From DATGPD01 sp041398565 (lineage in GTDB: Bacteria > Planctomycetota > UBA1135 > UBA2386), in NCBI GenBank assembly GCA_041398565.1, contig JAWKUN010000003.1, forward strand, positions 496,001 to 560,000: 64,000 nucleotides of DNA. The letters run 5' to 3'. The translations under genes were made by a program, and so were the position numbers. Each line of letters opens with the position of its first letter. Position 1 is the stretch's first letter. Below are positions 25,091 to 34,202 of this stretch, in pieces. Under the pieces are notes generated by a model. It saw only the letters and a program-made list of their open reading frames with translations. It made no database searches and was not told the origin of the DNA.

Positions 25091-28000
25091 TCAGCCGGCC
25101 ACTTCGAGCGGCGGTGCCGTCTCGACGTGGCGCAACTGTTCCTCGAGCAGGCGCGCGCGGCGCTCCGGCGAGCCGGTGAACCGTCCGACGACGGCGTAGA
25201 ACGTCGGCACCACGAACAGGGTGGTCAGCGTCGCGAACGTCACTCCGGCCAGGACCACCACGCCGATCGCCTGCCGCGCCTCGCCACCGGCACCGGTGGC
25301 CAGCACCAACGGGATCGCGCCGAGGCTGGTCGACAGTCCGGTCATGAGGATGGGGCGCAGGCGTAGCTCGCTCGCCTCGAGCACGGCTTCGCGCAGGCTG
25401 CGCCCCTGGTCGCGCAGTTGGTTGGCGAACTCGACGATGAGGATGCCGTTCTTGGTGGCCAGACCGATGAGGATGACCAGCGCGATTTGGCTGTACACGT
25501 TGAGGGTGCCACCCGCATACCACAGGCCGAGGAGGCCTCCGAACAGCGCCAGCGGCACCGTCATGAGGATGACGAGTGGCTGCAGGAAGCTCTCGAACTG
25601 CGCCGCCAGCACCAGGTACACCATCAGCAACGACACCCCGAACGTGAACAGGAGTGCGCTCGACGACTCGGTGAACTCGCGGCTCAGGCCCGAGTAGGCG
25701 ATGCCCGGTCGACCGCCGAGGTCGTCGCGTACCACGCCGCGCAGGAACTCCAGTGCTTCGCCCAGGGTGTAGCCCGGCGCCAGGTTGGCACTGATGGCGA
25801 CGGCGCGCAGGCGGTCGCGGCGGCTGCGGTCGGCGCTGTCGGCGAACTCGCGCAGCGTCACCAGATTGGCGAGTGGCACCAGCTCGCCCGTCGTCTCCGA
25901 GCGCACCCAGACCTGGCTGAGGTCCTTCGGCGAACGCTTGTCGCTGTCCTCGGCCTCGAGCATCACGTCGTACTCTTCGCCGCGGTCGAGGTAGGTGGTG
26001 ACGCGGCGGAATCCCATCAGCGTCTCGAGGGTGCGTCCGACCTCCATGGCCGACACGCCGAGGCTGGCGGCGCGGTCGTGGTCGACCACGACCTCGATCT
26101 GCGGCTTGGTCTCGCGGTAGTCGCTGTTCACCGCCACCAAGCCGGGGTTGCCACGCGCCTTCTCGAGCAGTACGTCGCGCCACTGGCCGAGCTCTTCGAA
26201 CGTGGTGCCGGTGAGCACGAACTGCACCGGCTGGCCGCTGCGTCGCAGCAGGCCGGACTCGACGATGGTGAAGGCGCGGTAGCCGGCGAGGCCCGCCAGG
26301 CGGCCGTCGACCTCGGCGGTGACTTCGGCGGTGCTGCGTGAGCGCTCGCCCCACGGCCGCAGCAAGACCGTGCCGAAAGCGGAGTTGACGCTGCCGCCGC
26401 GGCCGAACGAGCCCGGCACCCGCACCAGCACGCGCTGGGCTTCGCCGCTGGCGATGAGATCGAGCAGCACACCCTCCACGTCGCGGGCGTTGGCGACGGC
26501 GTCGGCGAACGAAGCGCCCTCCGGACCCGTCGCCGAGACGCGGAAATCGCCGCGGTCCTCGGCCGGTGCGTACTCGCGCGGGAGGTCGCGCCACAGGCCG
26601 AGGATGGCGAGCCCGAGCCCCGCCACGAGCAGCAACGTGGGTACGGGGCGCATGGTGCCGGACAGCACCCAGCGGTAGGCGCGCTGTAGCGGGCGGAAGC
26701 CGGCCTCGACCGCGCGCGCCAGCCAGGACGGGCGACCGCCGCGCAGCATGCCGGCGCACATCGCCGGCGACAGGGTGAGCGCCACCAGGGTGGACAGGCC
26801 GACGGCCGCGGCCAGAGCCAACGCGAACTCGGCGAACAGCCTGCCGGTGTTGCCCTCGAGGAAGGCGATGGGCACGAATACCGCGATCAACACCACGGTC
26901 GTCGCCACCACGGCGAAGCCGACCTGCCGGCTGCCGAGCAGAGCCGCGCGCAGGGGCGGCTCGCCCTCGCGCACGCGGCGCGCGATGTTCTCGAGTACGA
27001 CGATGGCGTCGTCGACCACCAAGCCGATCGCCAACACCAGGGCCAGCAGGGTGAGCAGGTTGATCGAGAAGCCCAGCAGATAGAGCACGAAGAACGTGCC
27101 CACCAGCGACACGGGCACGGTGACCGCCGGTACCAACGTCGCCGGCAGACTGCCGAGGAAGACGAAGATCACCAGCACCACGACCAGGGCCGTGATCGCC
27201 AGGGTCTGCCAGACCTGCTCGATGGCGGCGTCGATGTAGAGCGACGAGTCGGCGCTCGGGTAGAGCTGCATGTCGCCCGGCAGGGCCGCGTTCAGCTTCG
27301 ACACGCGCTGTTTGACCGCGCTCACCACTTCGAGCGTGTTCGCCTTGGCTTGGCGCACGATCCCGAGCCCGACCATGTCCTCGCCGTTGCGTCGGAACGA
27401 CGTGCGGTCGTCGCTGGGCCCGAGCTCCACCCGCGCCAGCTCGGCGAGGCGAACCAGGTGGCCGTCGCGGCCGCGGCCGACGACGAGGCGGCCGAAGTCG
27501 GCCGGGGTCTTGTAGCCGCGCTGCACCCGCACGGTGAACTCGCGCCGCGTCGACTCGATGCGTCCGGCCGGCAGCTCGACGTTCTCGGCCCGCAAGGCTC
27601 GTTCGACGTCGCCGGCGGTGATCGAGGTCGCGGCCAGCGCCTGCCGGTCGAGCCAGATGCGCATGGCGTAGCGGCTGCCGCCGCCCAGGCGCACCTGCGC
27701 CACGCCCGGCACCGTCGACAACTGGTCGATCAGGTAGCGCTCGGCGTAGTCGGTGAGCTCCATGCTGTCGCGCACGGGGCTGGCCAAGTTCAGCCAGAAG
27801 ACGGCGTCGGTGTTGGCGTCGACCTTCACCACCTCCGGCGCGTCGCATTCCTCGGGCAGGTCGTCGACGACGCGAGCGATGCGGTCGCGGACGTCGTTGG
27901 CCGCCGACTCGACGTCGCGATCGAGCAAGAACTCGACGGTGATGCGCGACGAACCGTCGCTGCTCGACGACTCGATGGTGCGGATGCCCTCGATGCCGCT

Positions 28001-28213
28001 GACAGCGTCCTCCAGCACCTGGGTCACGCGGGTCTCCACGACCGACGCCGCTGCCCCCGGGTAGGTGGTGTCGATGCTCACCGTCGGTGGATCGATGTCG
28101 GGTACCTCGCGCACGGCAAGGCGGCTGGCGCCCACGAGCCCGAGGACGACGATGACCAGGCTCAGGACCGTCGCCAGCACCGGCCGCCGCACGGACAGAT
28201 CGGAGAGGATCAC
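25091..28213 (-). CDS. RND-family efflux transporter (inner-membrane pump)
   Basis: A 1040-residue protein with normal HAE1/AcrB-like architecture: N-terminal LSVRRPVLATVLSLVIVVLG helix, VREVPDIDPPTVSI, porter domains, 12 membrane helices in two blocks and FINVYSQIALVILIG-type repeats near the end (NVYSQIALVILIGLATKNGI). The acidic proton-relay pair is present in VLAIGLVVDDAIVVLEN. Start is GTG at 28213, overlapping the adaptor stop as GTGA, so the pump is translated after the adaptor. Substrate range (drugs, lipids or metals) cannot be told. Confidence 0.95.
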   Translation of the reverse strand: MILSDLSVRRPVLATVLSLVIVVLGLVGASRLAVREVPDIDPPTVSIDTTYPGAAASVVETRVTQVLEDAVSGIEGIRTIESSSSDGSSRITVEFLLDRDVESAANDVRDRIARVVDDLPEECDAPEVVKVDANTDAVFWLNLASPVRDSMELTDYAERYLIDQLSTVPGVAQVRLGGGSRYAMRIWLDRQALAATSITAGDVERALRAENVELPAGRIESTRREFTVRVQRGYKTPADFGRLVVGRGRDGHLVRLAELARVELGPSDDRTSFRRNGEDMVGLGIVRQAKANTLEVVSAVKQRVSKLNAALPGDMQLYPSADSSLYIDAAIEQVWQTLAITALVVVLVIFVFLGSLPATLVPAVTVPVSLVGTFFVLYLLGFSINLLTLLALVLAIGLVVDDAIVVLENIARRVREGEPPLRAALLGSRQVGFAVVATTVVLIAVFVPIAFLEGNTGRLFAEFALALAAAVGLSTLVALTLSPAMCAGMLRGGRPSWLARAVEAGFRPLQRAYRWVLSGTMRPVPTLLLVAGLGLAILGLWRDLPREYAPAEDRGDFRVSATGPEGASFADAVANARDVEGVLLDLIASGEAQRVLVRVPGSFGRGGSVNSAFGTVLLRPWGERSRSTAEVTAEVDGRLAGLAGYRAFTIVESGLLRRSGQPVQFVLTGTTFEELGQWRDVLLEKARGNPGLVAVNSDYRETKPQIEVVVDHDRAASLGVSAMEVGRTLETLMGFRRVTTYLDRGEEYDVMLEAEDSDKRSPKDLSQVWVRSETTGELVPLANLVTLREFADSADRSRRDRLRAVAISANLAPGYTLGEALEFLRGVVRDDLGGRPGIAYSGLSREFTESSSALLFTFGVSLLMVYLVLAAQFESFLQPLVILMTVPLALFGGLLGLWYAGGTLNVYSQIALVILIGLATKNGILIVEFANQLRDQGRSLREAVLEASELRLRPILMTGLSTSLGAIPLVLATGAGGEARQAIGVVVLAGVTFATLTTLFVVPTFYAVVGRFTGSPERRARLLEEQLRHVETAPPLEVAG

Positions 28214-29286
28214 GGCGTCGTCTGGCGCACGCGGACCACGTCGACGGGCGCGCCGGCCTGCACGCGCACGAGCCCCTCGACCACGACCCTGTCGCCGGCC
28301 TGCAGGCCGGCCACGACCTCGACGGCGCCGACGCGGCGGCGGCCGATCTGCACCGCTACCTCCTCGGCCACTGCGTCGTCCCGTACACGCAGGACGAAAG
28401 CGCGGTCGCCGCGCGGGATGATCGCTTCTTCCGGCACCTGCAGTACGGGCTGCTCGCCGCGGTCGACGTTCAGCACGAGCAGCATGCCCGGGCGCAGCCG
28501 GTGTTCGGGGTTGTCGAACAGAGTGCGCACCGTGGCCGAGCGCGTGCGCTCGTCGAGGCGGGTGTCGACGGTCTGCACGCTGCCCTCGAAGTCGGCGCCG
28601 GGGAACGCGTCGCTGTGCGCGCCCACGCGCATGCCGGGAGCGATCGCCGGCATCCAGCTCTCGGGAACGGTGAAGTCCACCTTGACCGTCGACAGGTCGT
28701 CGAGGGTGGTGAGCACCGTCGACGTCTGCACGTAGGCGCCGACGCTGACGCGGCGGAAGCCGAGGGTGCCGGCGAACGGGGCCGTCACCTTGTGGTCGGC
28801 GATCGTCGCCTGCAGCCGCTGGATGCGAGCCTGCGCCGCTTCGAGCTCGGCGTGGGCGACGTCGAACTCTCCCTGGCTGCGCACGCCTTCCGCCAGCAGC
28901 TGCTTGGCCTGCTCGAAGACCACGACGCGTTGCGCGAGCACGGCCTCGGCCTCGCGCAGCTCCGCCTCTTCCTCGGCGGTCTGCAGCTCGACCAGCAGCT
29001 GGCCCTTGTCGACGTCCTGACCGTCGGCGAAGTGGATGGCCACCACACGGTCGGCTCGGTTGGCGTTGACCTCGATCGACTCGTTGGCTCGCACCGTGCC
29101 CAGAGCCTCGAGGCTGTCGGCGAACGGGGCCATCTTGGTCTCGGCGACCACGACCGGCGGCACCGAACTGGAGCGAACGACGAGCTCGTCGCGTTTGGCC
29201 ACCGCGCCGAACCACTCGGGGAAGCCGAAGCGGATGCCGGCGGCGACGGCGGCGAGCGCCAGGACGTAGAGGAACAGGGTGCGCAT
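28210..29286 (-). CDS. RND efflux periplasmic adaptor (membrane fusion protein)
   Basis: A 358-residue HlyD/AcrA-type protein. An N-terminal membrane anchor (residues 4-22) precedes a beta-barrel/lipoyl part (SLEALGTVRANESIEVNANRAD in pieces, VAIHFADGQDVDKGQLLVEL), an alpha-helical hairpin (about 100-165) and the second lipoyl half (KVTAPFAGTLGFRRVSVGAYV). The membrane-proximal domain has VPEEAIIPRGDRAFVL. No outer-membrane channel gene is next to it. Confidence 0.94.
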   Translation of the reverse strand: MRTLFLYVLALAAVAAGIRFGFPEWFGAVAKRDELVVRSSSVPPVVVAETKMAPFADSLEALGTVRANESIEVNANRADRVVAIHFADGQDVDKGQLLVELQTAEEEAELREAEAVLAQRVVVFEQAKQLLAEGVRSQGEFDVAHAELEAAQARIQRLQATIADHKVTAPFAGTLGFRRVSVGAYVQTSTVLTTLDDLSTVKVDFTVPESWMPAIAPGMRVGAHSDAFPGADFEGSVQTVDTRLDERTRSATVRTLFDNPEHRLRPGMLLVLNVDRGEQPVLQVPEEAIIPRGDRAFVLRVRDDAVAEEVAVQIGRRRVGAVEVVAGLQAGDRVVVEGLVRVQAGAPVDVVRVRQTTP

Positions 29287-29463
29287 CGGCCGGGGGCCGG
29301 AGACCCTACGTCATGGGGCGCGGGGCGTCGAGCACCGGCCGCGTGGGGTGGTGTGGGCTGCGGCCGGCCGGCGACGATGGCGCCGTCGCATCGAAGTGTG
29401 GGGCGGCGGTGGCCTCATGCTGGTCGGTGGGCTAGGTTGGCTTGCAGATTCACGTCACGAGCC

Positions 29464-30186
29464 ATGGGTCGCATCTTCGAAGTCCGCAAGCAGGCGATGT
29501 TCGCGCGCTGGAACCGCATGGCGAAGCAGTTCTCGAAGATCGCCAAGGACATCGCGATCGCCGTCAAGTCCGGGGGCCCCGACCCGCACGGCAACTCCGC
29601 CCTGCGTCGCGTCATCCAGAACGCGCGCGCCGTCAACATGCCCAAGGATCGGGTCGACGCCGCGATCAAGCGCGCCACCGGGCGGGATGCTGCGGACTAC
29701 CAAGAGGTGATCTACGAGGGCTACGCTCCGCACGGTGTGGCGCTGCTGGTCGAGGCCGCGACCGACAACGTCACGCGCACCGCGGCCAACGTACGTAGCG
29801 TCTTCACCAAGTACGGCGGCAACTTGGCGACGACCGGCAGCGTCAGCTTCATGTTCAAGCGGATGGGGGTGTTTCGGCTGGCGCCCGACGGCATCGATCA
29901 GGACGAGCTGGAGCTGGCGCTGATCGATCACGGGCTCGAGGAGATGGGCGAGAGTACGGGCGACAAGGGCGAGCCGCAGCTCGTCGTGCGCTGTCCGTAC
30001 GGGGACTTCGGCCACCTGCAGAAGGCGCTCGAGGAGCGCAACCTCGCGCCGATCTCGGCCGAGCTCGAGTACATCTGCGGCACTGCCACGGAGCTGCCCG
30101 AAGAGCAGGCCAAGGACGCGCTCGTCCTCATCGACAAGCTCGAGCAGGACGAAGACGTGCAGAAGGTGTACCACACGCTGGCCTGA
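29464..30186 (+). CDS. yebC: YebC/PmpR (TACO1) family protein
   Basis: A 240-residue protein of usual length. The N-terminus MGRIFEVRKQAMFARWNRM differs slightly from the common GRSKWANIKHRK but is followed by KIAKDIAIAVKSGGPDP and NSALRRVIQNARAVNMPKDRVDAAIKRA. YEGYAPHGVALLVEAATDNVTRTAANVR and GGNLATTGSVSFMFKRMG are diagnostic. Members were described as transcription regulators; recent work on the family supports a role in relieving ribosome stalling. It is a single-gene unit. Confidence 0.95.
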   Translation: MGRIFEVRKQAMFARWNRMAKQFSKIAKDIAIAVKSGGPDPHGNSALRRVIQNARAVNMPKDRVDAAIKRATGRDAADYQEVIYEGYAPHGVALLVEAATDNVTRTAANVRSVFTKYGGNLATTGSVSFMFKRMGVFRLAPDGIDQDELELALIDHGLEEMGESTGDKGEPQLVVRCPYGDFGHLQKALEERNLAPISAELEYICGTATELPEEQAKDALVLIDKLEQDEDVQKVYHTLA

Positions 30187-30247
30187 CCTGGCGCCGATCG
30201 GCTGGTGGAGGACCGGCGAAAACCGCGGGCCACGGCGCGGGTTGCTT

Positions 30248-30281
30248 GAGCTGCAAGTGCTGCGAATCCTCGCGTCACGGC
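30248..30281 (+). repeat. Short dispersed repeat, copy B
   Basis: Matches 1591-1624 at 28 of 34 positions with transition-only differences. It lies between yebC and the following small gene. Confidence 0.5.
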
Positions 30282-30443
30282 GGAATCTGTCAGGCCCGTG
30301 CTTCGCCACGGTGCGGGATTCGCCAGAACTCGAGCAGCACAGGAAGCCCCCCGGCCTCCTCTGGTCGGCGCGTCGCGCCGACAGCACGCTGGGGTGCGGC
30401 CGCAGGCCGCGACGAGAGCGAGTCACGCGCAGCGGAGCCAGCC

Positions 30444-30674
30444 ATGACATCCCATCCAAACGACCGCGGGAAGGGCGAGTTCAAGACACACGGAACGGAC
30501 CGCGCGCAGAGCGATCTGGAACGCCTGCTCGAGCGGATCACTTCGGGGACGATCGAGGATGTCGACGAGCTGCCACCGCAAGACCTCGACCTGCTGCGCT
30601 CGTACTACGGCGAGGGCGAGGACTTGCAGGATGTCCTCGACCGCTTGCGCAGCGGCGGCGAAGAAGGCGCTTGA
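30444..30674 (+). CDS. Small acidic hypothetical protein
   Basis: A 76-residue protein, rich in Asp, Glu, Leu and Arg, probably helical: DLERLLERITSGTIEDVDELPPQDLDLLRSYYGEGEDLQDVLDRL. It has no signal peptide. I recognise no family; the pattern suggests a small regulatory or helical-bundle protein. The start is the ATG after GAGCCAGCC, with weak GGAG nearby. The upstream in-frame extension crosses repeat sequence and was rejected. Confidence 0.55.
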   Translation: MTSHPNDRGKGEFKTHGTDRAQSDLERLLERITSGTIEDVDELPPQDLDLLRSYYGEGEDLQDVLDRLRSGGEEGA

Positions 30675-30707
30675 GCGACACTCTCCCCGAGTCCCTTCTT
30701 CCCTCGT

Positions 30708-30785
30708 GACCCGGTCTTCTCTGGGTGCTGCGCTTCTCCGCGCCGGCTCGGCCTCGCGCCGCGCGGGGCGGCGCGAGACCGGGTC
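30708..30785. terminator. Nested strong hairpins between convergent genes
   Basis: A perfect 10-base-pair stem (30752-30761 with 30767-30776, loop GCGGG) is nested at the 3' side of an outer perfect 11-base inverted repeat, TGACCCGGTCT (30708-30718) and AGACCGGGTCA (30775-30785). It ends 3 bases before the opposing stop codon. No T run follows in either direction, so it would be a hairpin-type bidirectional terminator or barrier. Confidence 0.55.
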
Positions 30786-30788
30786 AGC

Positions 30789-33191
30789 TCAACGGATCTG
30801 CGTGCGCAGGCCCTGCGTCGTGCCGATGCCGGCCGGGTTCAGGCCCGGCTGGAGGAACGCCCACATGGTGTAGAGGTTGCCGATGAACACCGGCGCGTCG
30901 GGGAGCGGGAGCGGCAGGCGGGCCAGACCCCCGGCGACCGAGGTGGCGATGCTGGTGATGAACGCGCCTCCGGTCGGGTTCACGTTGAAGAAGCACCCTG
31001 GCATGCCGAAGGGGTTCAGCGGAATCGCCGCCGAGCCCAGGGACAGCCACAGGATGGCGGGGGTGCCGTCGGGGCGCCCGCCCATGCGGAACTCGAAGAA
31101 CTCGTAGCCCGCGTTCGGAGTCAGGGCCGAGATCGTGCCGCTGCCGCAGCCGGTACCGTAGAGCACGTTGATCGCGCTCGGCGAGTACTGCAGCTTCTGA
31201 CCGTACACCGGATAGCCCGAAGGAGGGTTGTCGGTCGAACCGTAGACGATGTCGAACTCGTTGTTGTCGTCGTCGAAGGTCACGTTCGGCGAGTAGGCGC
31301 CGTTGGGGCCGTTGTAGAGCGTGGCCGATTCGACCACGCCGGCCGTGTAGCCCAGGCGCAGGGCGAAGGTGTCGCCGGCGGCGTAGCCGCCGCGCTGGTA
31401 CACGGCGCACCAGTGCGACCTGGTGTTGCTGTCGTAGGCGAGGCCGCCGTTGACGTAGTCGGCCGTGCCACCCGACGCGATCCGCCGGTAGCCGAACTTG
31501 TTCGGCGTGCTGGCCGACTCGGACCAATCGAAGCGTTCGGCGATGATGTCGGCGCCGAAGGTGCCCACCGTGTCGCTGCGGATCATGCTGCAGACGTAGC
31601 GTCCGCCGCGCCCGGCGACCTGCGGCGCCAGCTTGTGCGTCGGGCTGCCCGACGACGAGCCCATGAAGAAGTTGCCGGCGATCGTGTGCGCCGTGGTCAC
31701 GCGTGCGCACTGCACGTCCCAGTCGTCGCCGGGTATGGTGTTGTCGTAGCGCTGGTAGGCCACGATCCACGATGCCGACCCTCCGTCGGTCACCTGGTTG
31801 ACGTCGGGCAGGTCGCAGTCGTCGTCTCCGGCGTACGTGTCGACGGCGAAGCGCGTGCCGAAGTTGATCGCCGAGGCGTCGACCGGCACCGCCCAGATCT
31901 GCGAGTTCGAGGTGTCGGACTTGGTGGCGGTGACGTCGCCCTTGTAGACGACGAGAGCTTCGACGCCGGAGGAGAACCCGGCCGTGCCGCCCACCGACGG
32001 GACGCGCGCGGTCTCGCCGGCGATGTCGTGGAAGATGGTGGTGCCGCTCCCCGGCGTGGTGTTGGCGGCGTCGTGCAGATACGCGCGCACGCGCACGGTG
32101 TTGGACGGGGCCGGGAAGTCGCGCTCGAGGCAGAGGACCCAGCGGTTGGCGCCGCCGACGAAGCAGGCGCCGGCACGGCCGGTGCTCCAGGAAGTGGTGA
32201 CGTCGGTGTAGATCGGACCCGTCGCCACGTTGACGAACGAGTCGTCGGTCAGGCGGGCATAGCCGTCGAAGTCGGTGGCCGAGAACTGCCGGGCGTAGAA
32301 CACCATGAGCTGATTGTTCTCGTCGTCGCGGGCCACCTCCGGATAGGACGACAGGCCGAAGGTCGTGCCGCCCCAGGTGGAGATGGTCACGCGCGCGGTG
32401 AGCGGATCGACCGTCACCGGGTAGGCGGCGTCGGCCAGCCAGGCGGCGCCCAGGGTCAGGCGGACACGGGAGCCGTCGAACTCGGTGGCGACCTCGGCGC
32501 GGCGGCCGCTGGCGTCGATCGCAGTGGCAGCGCCGTACTCGATCAGTTCGTGGCCGCGGGCATCGACGAAGGTCAGCTTGCGATGGGCCGCGGCGATGCC
32601 GGCCTCCTTCGAGCGCAGGGCGGTCGCGACAACGCCGGTGATGTACAGGTCGCCGTTCGCGCGCGGCCGCTGGTGGACGACGAACATCTGCTCGACGCCG
32701 TCAGCGCGGACGTCGTACAGCTCGGTCACAGCACCGTGGCGGTACTCGTAGCGCCAGTCGGACCGCACGTGGGTGGGCGGCCGGCCGGGGGTCATGAGAT
32801 CCTGCTCACCGATGCGCACGCTCTCCGTGCTCCAGCGCAGCGGTAGGTTCTCGGGGTAGTCCGGTCCGAGCAGAGGGTAGAAGACGAAGCCGTCGTGGAA
32901 GGAGGCCTTGAAGGTCGCGCCGCTGGCCCACCACCCGTACTCGCCGCCGGCCGGGTCGGCCGGCTGCGTGTGGATGGGCACCTGCCACAGATTGACGCCC
33001 GGGTTGCGGTTGGCGGGAGTGACGGTGGCAGTGGGCGCATCGCGGCCGGGCTCGGCGGCGAGGGCGGGCAACGGTTGGCCGGGTTCGTCGCCGCTACGCA
33101 GGACTGCGGGATCCTGCGCCGCAAGGACCGAGGACAGGCTCACCGTGATGAGGATCGGCAGAGAGCAGGCGGAGAAACGTGTGCTGGACAT
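30789..33191 (-). CDS. Large secreted protein with planctomycete C-terminal tail
   Basis: An 800-residue exported protein with a signal peptide ending SSVLAAQ. The N-terminal region (about 60-265) includes VNLWQVPIHTQP, FHDGFVFYPLLGPDYP and a DAAYPVTVDP segment. From about 270 to 680 it consists of beta-rich repeats resembling a propeller or lectin-like array with Asp/Asn-rich turns (RDDENNQLMVFY; FDDDNNEFDIVY). The C-terminal 120 residues (YGTGCGSG to TTQGLRTQI) carry the tail shared with two other secreted proteins in the window. Function unknown; cell-surface or extracellular. ATG start chosen at the signal peptide. Confidence 0.8.
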   Translation of the reverse strand: MSSTRFSACSLPILITVSLSSVLAAQDPAVLRSGDEPGQPLPALAAEPGRDAPTATVTPANRNPGVNLWQVPIHTQPADPAGGEYGWWASGATFKASFHDGFVFYPLLGPDYPENLPLRWSTESVRIGEQDLMTPGRPPTHVRSDWRYEYRHGAVTELYDVRADGVEQMFVVHQRPRANGDLYITGVVATALRSKEAGIAAAHRKLTFVDARGHELIEYGAATAIDASGRRAEVATEFDGSRVRLTLGAAWLADAAYPVTVDPLTARVTISTWGGTTFGLSSYPEVARDDENNQLMVFYARQFSATDFDGYARLTDDSFVNVATGPIYTDVTTSWSTGRAGACFVGGANRWVLCLERDFPAPSNTVRVRAYLHDAANTTPGSGTTIFHDIAGETARVPSVGGTAGFSSGVEALVVYKGDVTATKSDTSNSQIWAVPVDASAINFGTRFAVDTYAGDDDCDLPDVNQVTDGGSASWIVAYQRYDNTIPGDDWDVQCARVTTAHTIAGNFFMGSSSGSPTHKLAPQVAGRGGRYVCSMIRSDTVGTFGADIIAERFDWSESASTPNKFGYRRIASGGTADYVNGGLAYDSNTRSHWCAVYQRGGYAAGDTFALRLGYTAGVVESATLYNGPNGAYSPNVTFDDDNNEFDIVYGSTDNPPSGYPVYGQKLQYSPSAINVLYGTGCGSGTISALTPNAGYEFFEFRMGGRPDGTPAILWLSLGSAAIPLNPFGMPGCFFNVNPTGGAFITSIATSVAGGLARLPLPLPDAPVFIGNLYTMWAFLQPGLNPAGIGTTQGLRTQIR

Positions 33192-33639
33192 GGTGCGCTC
33201 GCTGATGGGAGAGCCGACGATGTCGGCGCCGTGGGAAGAGACTGGCGCGCGCACCCCGAGGTCCCGGCATCGATCGCCGTGCGGCCCAGCAGCACTGGAG
33301 GTCCGAAGAGCCGAGCAGCATCAGCCCGAGCTGTCGGTCTGCGCCGGCCGGCAACCATCGAGTCGGTTGCGGCCACGGCGGCAATGGATCATGCACTCGT
33401 CGTCGGTCCACGAGGGTGGCGCCAGCACCCCTCGCAACGACCTTCGCCGGTATCGGTTTTCGCGCGACGGTCGCGCCTCATTGTCTTGCCACGATTGACG
33501 AGGGCGCGGCCGTGGATCATTACGAAGGAAGCATGTGGGTCGAGCACCGACGGCGTAGTCGCGCTACCCATTGCGGCGGGGGGGCGCAAACAAAGAACAA
33601 GTTGCAGTCGGCGTGCCCATGCAACCGCAACCCGGGCAG
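33192..33639. other. 448-base region without a supported gene
   Basis: Lies between the SRPBCC gene and the large secreted protein gene, both on the minus strand. Frames here are broken or show Arg/Ser-rich shadow composition. The middle (33440-33600) is less GC-rich than its surroundings and is the likely promoter region of the secreted protein gene. No confident boxes. Confidence 0.5.
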
Positions 33640-34137
33640 TCACGATCGTCTTGAGATCTCGAGCGTGCATGCCCCGGGATCGCCGCCGAAACGATTGGTC
33701 AACGCTCGGGTACGATGGAAGAAGATGCGCCGTACGTCCTTGTCCACCAGCAAACGAAAGAGCAAAGGTGCGAGCGGTCCTCCGGGCGGCGCGAATTCGA
33801 CCTCGTCGCCAACGAGAGTGCCGCCGTCCTTCGCCTCGAAGGTGTGGCGGTGGTACCACCGCGCGTAGGGCCCCCGAACTTGTTCGTCGGCAAAGGACCG
33901 TGGCGGATCCCATTCGGCGATGCGCGAGCGCCAGCGCACCGGGACTCCGCGAATTCGCAGGCGGTAGTCGATGACGGTGCCTGCGGCCATGTGGATGGGC
34001 GGCGGCGTGAGGATGGAGAACCGCAGCCAGGGCGGCGTGATGGCCTCGAGGTTGGCCGCGTCGGCGAAGAACGGAAAGACGACGTCGATCGGACGGGGCA
34101 GCCACAGCGACGTGCGGAGAAGCCAGGTCGGGGCCAT
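33640..34137 (-). CDS. SRPBCC-family protein (cyclase/dehydrase-like)
   Basis: A 165-residue single-domain START/SRPBCC fold. LRTSLWLPRPIDVVFPFFADAANLEAITPPWLRFSI is the classic first strand and double helix, read here in parts (RPIDVVFPFFADAANLE). Then GTVIDYRLRIRGVPVRWRSRI and WYHRHTFEAKDGGTLVGDEVEF complete the sheet. The final helix holds the ligand cavity. Close relatives occur fused to sugar epimerases, but this one is alone. The ligand is unknown. Confidence 0.85.
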   Translation of the reverse strand: MAPTWLLRTSLWLPRPIDVVFPFFADAANLEAITPPWLRFSILTPPPIHMAAGTVIDYRLRIRGVPVRWRSRIAEWDPPRSFADEQVRGPYARWYHRHTFEAKDGGTLVGDEVEFAPPGGPLAPLLFRLLVDKDVRRIFFHRTRALTNRFGGDPGACTLEISRRS

Positions 34138-34202
34138 GGTCGGTGCTTCGTCAGGGGTGGAAGGGCGGATGCAGGCGCGCCCCGCCGCGGGTCGACCCGG
34201 CG

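Noticed and set aside
23943..27848. 1301-residue minus-strand frame
   Set aside because: Frame-shifted shadow of the RND pump and antisense of the nucleotidyltransferase.
33192..33639. Small genes in the 448-base gap
   Set aside because: Frames are short, overlap each other and have Ser/Arg-rich shadow composition.
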